Below, piece by piece: positions 1 to 4,438 of a stretch of 6,257 bases of DNA. The translations under genes were made by a program, and so were the position numbers. Below the pieces are notes generated by a model. It did not search any database. It had not been told where the DNA came from and saw only the letters and a program-made list of their open reading frames with translations. Each line of letters opens with the position of its first letter. Position 1 is the first letter of the stretch. The stretch covers positions 1 to 6,257 of the forward strand of contig JALUSH010000020.1 of NCBI GenBank assembly GCA_027016675.1, in the 5' to 3' direction. This DNA is from Thermodesulfovibrio sp. Lineage in GTDB: Bacteria; Nitrospirota; Thermodesulfovibrionia; Thermodesulfovibrionales; JdFR-85.

Positions 1-74
1 CGAGCAATCCAGAACCCGGCTTTTTGAAATGCCTTTACAGCCCTCTGGTGATTTATACCGGGCAACTCAGGCAT
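1..74 (-). CDS. hicA: HicA-family mRNA interferase toxin, N-terminal fragment (cut by window edge)
   Basis: Reading the minus strand from an ATG at 74-72 gives 24 codons before the window ends: MPELPGINHQRA, then VKAFQKAGFWIA. The opening 'P.(I/L)PG(I/V)NH.RAVKAF.KAGF' is the typical start of one HicA subgroup (YcfA-like double-stranded-RNA-binding fold). Members are small proteins of about 70-80 residues that cleave mRNA when freed from HicB. The catalytic histidine of HicA lies further in and would be outside this window, so activity cannot be judged. The start overlaps the stop of the upstream hicB frame by 8 bases (67-74), the tight coupling usual for hicBA operons, which supports both assignments. 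Identification is by remembered family pattern plus gene order. The main uncertainty is whether the rest of the gene is intact. Confidence 0.8.
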   Translation of the reverse strand, partial: MPELPGINHQRAVKAFQKAGFWIA

Positions 75-271
75 TGGCTATCCCTACATGGCGAGATTCC
101 TCATCCTTTGCTAATTCTTCTACTGTTTTTAGATATGCCTGTATGGCATCTCTGATGTTTTCAGGTGCTTCTGCTTCTGTTCTTCCCTGCGACCAGCAAC
201 CCGGTAAACCAGGCACCCGTACAGAAGAATATCCTTCTTCTGTCTTCTTAAGGCGAGCTGACTATCTCCAT
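67..271 (-). pseudogene. hicB: HicB-family antitoxin, apparently frameshifted near its start
   Basis: On the minus strand an open frame running down to a TGA at 69-67 reads KKTEEGYSSVRVPGLPGC followed by WSQGRTEAEAPENIRDAIQ and AYLKTVEELAKDEE. This is the classic HicB N-terminal partial RNase H-like fold: 'EGY.V.VP.LPGC.SQG.T..EA..NI..AI..YL'. Its length (about 65-68 residues) fits the short HicB type that neutralises the adjacent HicA. The only plausible ATG (271-269, MEIVSSP) is out of frame: from that ATG to the stop is 205 bases, one base over a whole number of codons. The frame read upstream of KKTEEG meets a TAG before any start codon. The lesion therefore lies in the first 22 or so bases (about 250-271). 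It could be a real inactivating indel, a sequencing or assembly error, or a missed unusual start. No Shine-Dalgarno sequence is evident before the ATG. One extra Ser (SS for S) sits after GY. Confidence 0.72.
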
Positions 272-344
272 AATATTTAGTATCAAAACTGAAGGGATGG
301 AGTGGTGAGGGTCTGTGGATTCGTGCCAAAATTATTGAGCCAAG

Positions 345-385
345 ATGTGTTAAAATTGCAACATCATTGTGACAGAATTGCACAT
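345..385. repeat. 41-bp dyad element, copy 1
   Basis: The first of two 41-bp elements whose starts are 110 bp apart. By hand alignment without gaps, 32 of 41 bases match copy 2 (455-495). Both begin with the same 12 bases (ATGTGTTAAAAT) and end in GCACAT. The shared middle has ACAT, then A, then TGTGA. The ends are inverted (ATGTG / CACAT), and 11 of 20 positions are palindromic when the element is folded about its centre. It may be a transcription factor operator, or one copy of a small dispersed palindromic repeat. It lies in the leader of the minus-strand hicB gene and upstream of the plus-strand promoter. Confidence 0.6.
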
Positions 386-437
386 TTAACATTTTTAGAT
401 TTTCAATGGTAAGTACAGGTAGTTTAGGAAAAATTGC

Positions 438-466
438 TTGCCAGACAAGATATAATGTGTTAAAAT
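438..466 (+). promoter_or_regulatory. Candidate sigma-70-type promoter for the response-regulator/liv operon
   Basis: TTGCCA (438-443; consensus TTGACA) is followed by a 17-base spacer and TAAAAT (461-466; consensus TATAAT) with a TGT extension just upstream. Transcription would start near 472-474, giving a leader of about 105 bases to the start codon at 582. A second, overlapping TATAAT (451-456) is present but has no good -35 at normal spacing. The expected start falls inside the palindrome TCACAT-GA-ATGTGA (469-482). No experimental support is visible; the call rests on hexamers, spacing and position. Confidence 0.5.
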
Positions 467-495
467 AGTCACATGAATGTGAAGGATATGCACAT
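455..495. repeat. 41-bp dyad element, copy 2, overlapping the candidate promoter
   Basis: Second copy of the element at 345-385, same length and no gaps, 32 of 41 bases identical. This copy carries a perfect central palindrome TCACAT-GA-ATGTGA (469-482) besides the outer ATGTG / CACAT arms. The conserved TGTGTTAAAAT part doubles as an extended -10 hexamer (TGT before TAAAAT). A protein bound here would cover the -10 region and the start of transcription, so repression is the natural guess. Nothing in the sequence says which protein binds. HicB itself (if it carries a DNA-binding domain, which this short form seems to lack) or a regulator encoded elsewhere are both possible. Confidence 0.6.
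469..482. promoter_or_regulatory. Perfect 14-bp palindrome (candidate operator) at the expected transcription start
   Basis: TCACAT-GA-ATGTGA is a perfect 6-bp inverted repeat with a 2-bp centre, placed 2 bases after the candidate -10 hexamer. Its halves resemble an inside-out CRP/FNR-type half-site order (TCACA..TGTGA rather than TGTGA..TCACA), so it should not be called a CRP site. Position suggests a repressor operator. Confidence 0.4.
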
Positions 496-501
496 ATATA
501 T

Positions 502-590
502 TGGAGTGGTGGAGTACGGGAGGAATGGAGTGGTGGAGTATTGGAATATTTGGGGTAGTGGAGTGATGGAGTAGTGGAGTGATGGGTAGG
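502..590 (+). repeat. Octamer array A (TGGAGTNN units) feeding the first response-regulator start
   Basis: About eleven consecutive units in near-perfect 8-bp phase: TGGAGTGG, TGGAGTAC, GGGAGGAA, TGGAGTGG, TGGAGTAT, TGGAATAT, a 9-base TTGGGGTAG, TGGAGTGA, TGGAGTAG, TGGAGTGA, TGGGTAGG. The last units contain both candidate start codons of the regulator (GTG at 579, ATG at 582) and the GGAG (568-571) that can act as its Shine-Dalgarno sequence. Codons 2-3 (GGT AGG) still belong to the last unit. Unlike the arrays at 2362, 3448 and 5208, it has no inverted ACTCC arm nearby. Confidence 0.85.
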
Positions 591-2006
591 GAGAGAAGGC
601 ATATACTAATCGTTGATGATGACAGGGAGTATGTTAAAGACCTGCAGGAGGTACTGAATGACCTTGGTAAGGTGGATATCGCCTACTCTGAGGAGGAGTT
701 CAGAGAGATCTTCAGACCATACAGGTATGACATTATCCTTCTTGACTTGAGACTAAAGGAAGGGAAAGAAGGGCTCGACCTCCTTCAGTATATCATTGAG
801 GAGGATCCTTCTTCTATTGTAATAGTTATCTCAGGCTATGGTGACATTGCCACTGCTGTAGAGGCTCTTCAGAAAGGGGCAAAGACATTTCTTGAAAAAG
901 ATAAAATTACTCCACCAGAGATAAAGATCAGGGTTGAACATGCCCTGAAAGAGAGTATCGCAGAGCGGCGGATCAGGGAGCTTGAGGCATATCAGCAGAT
1001 CGATGAGATAGTGGGCGAGGACCCAAAGATACAAAAAATAAGAGACCTTATCAATCTTGTTGCACAGGATGGAGAAACAACCGTATTGATCAGGGGCGAG
1101 ACCGGCACCGGAAAGGAACTTGTTGCCAGGGCCATACATCGGATTGGTGCAAGAAAGGATGGCCCTTTTGTAAGTGTTGCCCTTACGGATATTAACCCTG
1201 AGACCATTACCTCTGAACTCTTCGGCCATGAAAAGGGTGCCTTCACAGGTGCTCACAGCAGGCACTACGGGCTGTTTGAGCAGGCCCACCGGGGGATACT
1301 TTTTATTGATGAAATAGGTGATCTACCGTTAGAACTTCAGGTAAAACTCCTCAGAGTACTTGATCGTAAAAAATTCCGCCGGATGGGTGGAACTGAGGAT
1401 ATCAGTGTTGATGTGCAGGTTGTGACAGCAACAAACCAGCCACTGGAGGATATGGTCAGGGATGGACGATTCAGGGAAGACCTTTATTACAGACTCAAGG
1501 TCTTTGAAATTCATCTTCCGCCCCTCAGGGAAAGACGGTCAGATACAACTCTTCTTGCAAAATACTTCCTTTTACAGCTTTATAACAGAGGTAGAACACC
1601 TGCCAGGGATTTTACAAAGGATGCGATAGAGCTGATGCTCAGCTATCATTGGCCTGGCAATGTAAGGGAGTTAAAAGGGGTTATAGAAAATACAGCTTTG
1701 AGATGTAGACTTGAAGGGTGCAAAATGATCACAAAAAAACACCTTTTGCCTCAACTAATTGAGAAAGATGATAAGTTAAGCTCTTATGATGAGATAAACA
1801 TTCTAAAAAGTATCGCAGAATACGAACTTAGGATGGTAGAAGAAGCGCTGATACGCTCTGGTGGCAAAAAGACCGAGGCATGGAAATTGCTTAAATACCC
1901 AAACAGGTTTTCCATGCTCAGAAGGGTAAAAAGGATACTGGAGCAGTATCCTGACCTGGCTGAGAGGTTTCCGGGGGTAAGGAAAAGGTATGGGGTGGTG
2001 GAGTGA
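582..2006 (+). CDS. NtrC-type sigma-54-dependent response regulator (REC - AAA+ - diverged Fis-like HTH)
   Basis: A 474-residue transcription activator of the NtrC/AtoC/ZraR class; the length is normal. The receiver domain (about 6-125) has acidic pocket D12-D14, phosphoacceptor D55, S84 and K106, so it should accept phosphate. The central AAA+ domain (about 142-370) has Walker A GETGTGKE (172-179), an intact GAFTGA loop (219-224) that contacts sigma-54, Walker B with D243-E244, arginine-finger region GRFREDLYYRL (295-305) and WPGNVREL (357-364). The C-terminus (about 413-455) aligns with the Fis-type helix-turn-helix (SGGKKTEAWKLL, then RFSMLRRVKRI), but the recognition helix is diverged, so its target cannot be guessed. 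The protein should activate sigma-54 promoters in the cytoplasm on phosphorylation by an unlinked kinase. ATG 582 is chosen; GTG 579 directly before it is equally possible, and both use GGAG at 568-571. The last residues, GVVE, are encoded by two octamer repeats. The TGA overlaps the next gene's GTG. Confidence 0.96.
   Translation: MGRERRHILIVDDDREYVKDLQEVLNDLGKVDIAYSEEEFREIFRPYRYDIILLDLRLKEGKEGLDLLQYIIEEDPSSIVIVISGYGDIATAVEALQKGAKTFLEKDKITPPEIKIRVEHALKESIAERRIRELEAYQQIDEIVGEDPKIQKIRDLINLVAQDGETTVLIRGETGTGKELVARAIHRIGARKDGPFVSVALTDINPETITSELFGHEKGAFTGAHSRHYGLFEQAHRGILFIDEIGDLPLELQVKLLRVLDRKKFRRMGGTEDISVDVQVVTATNQPLEDMVRDGRFREDLYYRLKVFEIHLPPLRERRSDTTLLAKYFLLQLYNRGRTPARDFTKDAIELMLSYHWPGNVRELKGVIENTALRCRLEGCKMITKKHLLPQLIEKDDKLSSYDEINILKSIAEYELRMVEEALIRSGGKKTEAWKLLKYPNRFSMLRRVKRILEQYPDLAERFPGVRKRYGVVE
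1991..2006 (+). repeat. Two octamer units encoding the regulator C-terminus, stop and next start
   Basis: TGGGGTGG (1991-1998) and TGGAGTGA (1999-2006) lie inside the end of the first regulator gene. They encode its terminal Gly-Val-Val-Glu, provide the TGA stop (2004-2006), contain the GTG start of the next gene (2003-2005), and offer a G-rich stretch about 7 bases upstream of it that can act as a ribosome binding site. The same unit therefore serves stop, start and ribosome binding. Confidence 0.75.
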
Positions 2007-2377
2007 AAGTTCTCGTTGTTGACGACATACCCGAGTATCTTGACACCCTTGAGGTCTATCTTGAAGACAGATTTGAGGTGCTAAAGGCACTGAGCCTTGA
2101 AGAGGCAAAGAATATACTAAATGACACAAGGGTTGATCTTGCAATTATAGACATCCGCCTTAAAGAAAACGACCCTGAAAACAAGGAAGGTCTTGAACTT
2201 CTCACATGGCTTAAAGAAAAATATCCTGATGTAAAAGTAATTGTTATGAGTGCCTACAGAGAATTTGATTTTGCAGTTGAGGCATTGAATCTTGGAGCAG
2301 ACTATTTTATGCGAAAGCCCCTTGAGCCGGAGGAATTGAATGAGGTGATAAATAAATTGATTGGAGTGGCGGAGTAA
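2003..2377 (+). CDS. Receiver-only response regulator (CheY-like)
   Basis: A 124-residue stand-alone receiver domain with no output domain. The fold's key residues are all present: D7-D8 acidic pair, phosphoacceptor D50 (in IIDIRL), S83 (in IVMSAY) and K105 (in MRKPL). A short insertion, KENDPENKEG, follows the phosphorylation site. It should be phosphorylated by a histidine kinase and act by protein contact, as a phosphate sink or a relay intermediate, possibly in the same circuit as the sigma-54 activator encoded just upstream. It starts with GTG overlapping the upstream TGA (GTGA), so translation is coupled. The start is fixed because the beta-1 strand (KVLVVDD) begins at once. Its last codons, GVAE and the TAA, are made of octamer repeats (TGGAGTGG, CGGAGTAA), the same kind of tail as in the upstream gene. 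The partner kinase is not in the window. Confidence 0.95.
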   Translation: MKVLVVDDIPEYLDTLEVYLEDRFEVLKALSLEEAKNILNDTRVDLAIIDIRLKENDPENKEGLELLTWLKEKYPDVKVIVMSAYREFDFAVEALNLGADYFMRKPLEPEELNEVINKLIGVAE

Positions 2378-2487
2378 TGGAGGAATGGTGATGGAGTGGT
2401 GAGGTAGCGGGGTGATGGAGTGATGCGGAGGTGGAGTATTGGAGTAATGGAACGTTGGAATCATGGGACATTGAGGTATTTGGAGAA
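2362..2487 (+). repeat. Octamer array B (about 15 TGGAGTNN units) after the receiver gene
   Basis: The longest array. From TGGAGTGG (2362-2369, still coding) and CGGAGTAA (2370-2377, which carries the stop codon), units continue in 8-bp phase to about 2479 with only one 6-base slip (2386-2391). Examples: TGGAGGAA, TGGAGTGG, TGAGGTAG, CGGGGTGA, TGGAGTGA, TGGAGTAT, TGGAGTAA, TGGAACGT, TGGAATCA, TGGGACAT, TGAGGTAT. Divergence rises toward the 3' end, but the phase is kept. The array lies between the two-component genes and the transporter genes. Confidence 0.85.
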
Positions 2488-2542
2488 AAAATGTAAGAAA
2501 ATCAATCCATCAATCCCATCAATCCATTACTCCATTACTCCA
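2432..2542 (+). other. Potential long stem-loop in the 176-base gap before livH
   Basis: Bases 2432-2451 (TGGAGTATTGGAGTAATGGA) pair with 2523-2542 at 19 of 20 positions, leaving a loop of about 71 bases. Because both arms are repeats, several other pairing registers are possible. No U-run follows, so it is not a typical intrinsic terminator. A start-stop pair ATGTAA (2491-2496) preceded by GGAG (2482-2485) lies in the loop. Possible roles are differential transcript stability or control of livH translation; neither is shown. Confidence 0.5.
2502..2542 (-). repeat. Inverted octamer arm B' (TTACTCCA units) before livH
   Basis: Reverse-complement units of array B in phase: TCAATCCA, TCAATCCCA (9 bases), TCAATCCA, TTACTCCA, TTACTCCA. 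This strand has no G at all from 2498 to 2555, so livH has no Shine-Dalgarno sequence. A further TTACTCCA falls inside the livH coding start (2563-2570), so the repeat may have contributed the first codons of livH. Confidence 0.8.
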
Positions 2543-2553
2543 AACAACAAACT

Positions 2554-3435
2554 ATGACACTTTTACTCCAACTTCTCCACAACGCACTGGTGAATGCGGC
2601 CATTTACAGCCTGCTGGCGGTGGGCTTTGGCCTGGTTTACCGCTCCATGAGGTTTTTTCATATCGCCTTTGGGGCGGTGTATATTGTTTCCACTTATATG
2701 GTAATTGCAGCCACCGTCAATTTCGGACTACCGTTGCCTCCATCTATCGCTATCGGACTGCTGATTGCCTCTGTTACAGGCTGGATTATGGACAGGACGG
2801 TTTATTTTCCTCTTGAAAATGCAGGAGCAACTCCAGGAGTCTTGTTCATTGCATCTCTTGGTATATACATCCTCTTTGTGAATCTGATAGCCCTGCTCTT
2901 TGGCAACGAGGTCAAGATTCTGTTAAAGGGGATTGAGCCATCTTTCAGTATAGGTTCTCTGATCTTTACCCGGATGCAATTTATACAGTTTGCAGTTGGA
3001 TGGATAGTGGTGCTCTTTTTCTGGATAGGGATCAGAAAAAACACGCTAATAAAAGGCATATGGGCAATGGGTGAAACCCCTGTGCTTGTGAGGGTGTTAG
3101 GGCTTCCTTATAAACGTATGAGAACGGTGGTTTTCACACTTAGTTCTGCCTTAGCAGGAACTGCCTCTATACTTACAGCACTTGATGTTGGAATTGACCC
3201 TCATGTCGGGATGCAGGCTCTGCTTACAGGTGCAGTGGCTGTTATAGTTGGTGGAGTAGATGTCTTCTGGGGATGGATTGGAGGGGCATTAATACTGGCA
3301 GTGCTTCAGAGTATTGCGGTGTGGCAGTTTTCTGCAAGGTGGAATGATCTGATTACCTTTGGCATTCTGATTGCAACGCTTCTCTTAAGACCACAGGGAC
3401 TGTTTTCACCTAAAAAGAGGAGAGAGGAACGATGA
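2554..3435 (+). CDS. livH: Branched-chain amino acid/amide ABC transporter permease (LivH family)
   Basis: A 293-residue, strongly hydrophobic inner-membrane permease of the HAAT family, with about eight membrane-spanning stretches. It should pair with LivM to form the channel and carry branched-chain amino acids or related amides and acids; the substrate cannot be read from the permease. Family marks are an N-terminal helix running into the 'AVGFGLVYRSMRFFHIAFGAVY' segment (22-43), the cytoplasmic coupling loop around 167-188 (GIWAMGETP...VRVLGLPYKRM), LSSALAGTASIL (196-207), TGAVAVIVGGVD (225-236) and the closing LLRPQGLF (277-284). The usual NFAHG motif is replaced by HIAFG. The ATG at 2554 has no ribosome binding site and follows a G-free leader. 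Later in-frame starts would cut the first helix, so it is kept. The gene ends 12 bases before array C. Confidence 0.93.
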   Translation: MTLLLQLLHNALVNAAIYSLLAVGFGLVYRSMRFFHIAFGAVYIVSTYMVIAATVNFGLPLPPSIAIGLLIASVTGWIMDRTVYFPLENAGATPGVLFIASLGIYILFVNLIALLFGNEVKILLKGIEPSFSIGSLIFTRMQFIQFAVGWIVVLFFWIGIRKNTLIKGIWAMGETPVLVRVLGLPYKRMRTVVFTLSSALAGTASILTALDVGIDPHVGMQALLTGAVAVIVGGVDVFWGWIGGALILAVLQSIAVWQFSARWNDLITFGILIATLLLRPQGLFSPKKRREER

Positions 3436-3447
3436 TTGATTGTGGTG

Positions 3448-3514
3448 TGGAGTAATAATGGAGTATTGGGGTATTGGAGTGGTGGAACAGTAATACATTA
3501 ATCCACTACTCCAT
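3448..3514 (+). repeat. Octamer array C with inverted arm, 12-bp hairpin
   Basis: Units TGGAGTAA (3448-3455), a 3-base slip, TGGAGTAT, TGGGGTAT, TGGAGTGG and TGGAACAG, then an inverted arm containing TCCACTACTCCA. Bases 3475-3486 (TGGAGTGGTGGA) pair with 3502-3513 along all 12 positions, with one G-U wobble (3481 with 3507), leaving a 15-base loop. This is the most compact hairpin of the three. No U-tract follows. It lies between livH and livM, 24 bases before the livM start. Confidence 0.8.
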
Positions 3515-3537
3515 CCCTCATCAAACAAGGGGTTGTT

Positions 3538-4407
3538 ATGAATTATATACTGCATCTTCTGATAATGATAGGAATTTATCTTGTGCTCAGCTATGGGCTG
3601 AACCTTGTGGTAGGCTTTGGGGGATTACTCTCACTCTGCTACGCGGTGTTTTACGGTATAGGGGCATACGCAAGTACGCTCTTGATGGTAAAAGTTGGAA
3701 TTTCGTTTATTCCCGCGGTGCTTCTTGGCATAGTGATTGCCGCTATATTTGCCTTTTTAATAGGAGTCCCCGCCCTCAGATTCAGAGGAGATTCCTTCGT
3801 ACTTGTTACACTTGGTATACAGATGATTGTCTTTACAATACTCTACAATTGGGTCGACCTCACAAGGGGACCTTATGGTATACCAGGAATCCCACGGCCT
3901 GTTGTGGCTGGGTATGAAATAACTTCTCTTTATGAATATCTTATACTTGTTGGGGTCATTTTGCTCTTTTCATTGTCTGTCCTCTTTATACTTTACAATG
4001 CCCCTTTTGGTCTTGCTCTTAAGGCATTGAGAGACGATGAAATGGCGGCGGAAGGACTCGGCAAATCACCGGTACATATGTTTCTATATGCCTTTGTAAT
4101 ATCAGCTGTGTTTGCCTCCACGGCAGGAAGCCTCTATGCCGCATATGTGACATACATTGACCCAACATCATTCACGCTTGATGAAAGTATTTTCCTGCTT
4201 GCAATACTGCTTGTAGGTGGAGCAGGTAATAGAATAGGTCCCTTTGTGGGAACGGTGTTCATGATTTTGCTTCCTGAGGCACTGAGATTTCTTGGACTGC
4301 CAGATACTGTGGCCCCCAATGTAAGGCAGATGATATATGGACTTACCCTGATAGTGCTGATGTTTCTCAGACCGCAAGGGCTGGCAGGAGAGTACAGAGT
4401 TAAGTAA
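3538..4407 (+). CDS. livM: Branched-chain amino acid/amide ABC transporter permease (LivM family)
   Basis: A 289-residue inner-membrane permease, the expected heterodimer partner of LivH. Recognisable LivM blocks are NLVVGFGGLLSLCYAVFYGIGAY (22-44; compare the usual LVVGYAGQLSLGHAAFFGIGAY), the RGPYGIPGIP loop (110-119), the cytoplasmic coupling segment ALRDDEMAAEGLG (163-175), FVISAVFASTAGSLYA (186-201), VGGAGNRIGPFVG (226-238) and the C-terminal FLRPQGL (276-282). Length is near the shorter end of the family; it lacks the long N-terminal extension of E. coli LivM. The start is well supported by AAGGGG at 3527-3532 with a 5-base spacer. The stop TAA is directly followed by octamer array D, then livG. 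The canonical His in SLGHAAF is replaced here by Tyr (SLCYAVF). Confidence 0.95.
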   Translation: MNYILHLLIMIGIYLVLSYGLNLVVGFGGLLSLCYAVFYGIGAYASTLLMVKVGISFIPAVLLGIVIAAIFAFLIGVPALRFRGDSFVLVTLGIQMIVFTILYNWVDLTRGPYGIPGIPRPVVAGYEITSLYEYLILVGVILLFSLSVLFILYNAPFGLALKALRDDEMAAEGLGKSPVHMFLYAFVISAVFASTAGSLYAAYVTYIDPTSFTLDESIFLLAILLVGGAGNRIGPFVGTVFMILLPEALRFLGLPDTVAPNVRQMIYGLTLIVLMFLRPQGLAGEYRVK

Positions 4408-4431
4408 TGGAGTGATGGAGTGGTGGAGTAG
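4408..4431 (+). repeat. Octamer array D (three units) between livM and livG
   Basis: TGGAGTGA, TGGAGTGG and TGGAGTAG in perfect 8-bp phase, beginning at the base after the livM stop codon. No inverted arm is present in this short 31-base gap. The last unit runs into GAGG (4431-4434), the likely ribosome binding site of livG. Confidence 0.85.
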
Positions 4432-4438
4432 AGGTTTT

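Larger units (their letters stand above)
272..578. other. Divergent intergenic region between hicBA and the response-regulator operon
   Basis: About 300 bases without a convincing gene. The long minus-strand open frame crossing it is low-complexity (His, Ser, Pro and Thr from the octamer repeats) and is not a gene. It holds, left to right: one isolated octamer-like unit (TGGAGTGG at 298-305), copy 1 of a 41-bp repeat (345-385), an AT-rich stretch (386-437), a candidate plus-strand promoter (438-466), copy 2 of the 41-bp repeat overlapping that promoter (455-495), and the first octamer array (from 502). A weak minus-strand promoter for hicBA could be TTGCAA (361-356) with TCAATA (338-333) 17 bases away, but I would not rely on it. 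I found no sigma-54 -24/-12 element with correct GG-N10-GC spacing, so the sigma-54 activator encoded next is probably not made from a sigma-54 promoter here. Confidence 0.6.

Noticed and set aside
371..385. Sigma-54 promoter in the 41-bp element (TGTGAC...TTGCAC)
   Set aside because: The -24 GG is missing and the distance to the GC is one base short of the required spacing.
469..482. CRP/FNR binding site at the palindrome
   Set aside because: Half-sites are in the opposite order (TCACA..TGTGA) with a 2-4 base centre rather than TGTGA-N6-TCACA.
502..590. CRISPR array in the repeat-rich gaps, tempting because of the nearby cas1 remnant
   Set aside because: Units are 8 bp, directly tandem and without unique spacers; this is a short tandem repeat, not repeat-spacer DNA.
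129..602. 157-codon minus-strand open frame across the hicB region, both 41-bp elements and array A
   Set aside because: The product is low-complexity translated repeat (HHSTTPSLHY and similar) and its end overlaps hicB in the wrong frame; no known family pattern.
3475..3513. Intrinsic terminator between livH and livM
   Set aside because: The hairpin is not followed by a T-run, and livM continues the same operon.
3474..3917. 147-codon plus-strand frame overlapping livM
   Set aside because: It lies in another frame of livM, begins in the octamer repeat and shows no domain; the livM reading is unmistakable.
4412..4438. Upstream GTG start giving livG an N-terminal MMEWWSRGF
   Set aside because: The nine extra residues are translated octamer repeat and do not match LivG proteins; ATG 4439/4442 follows a GAGG site.
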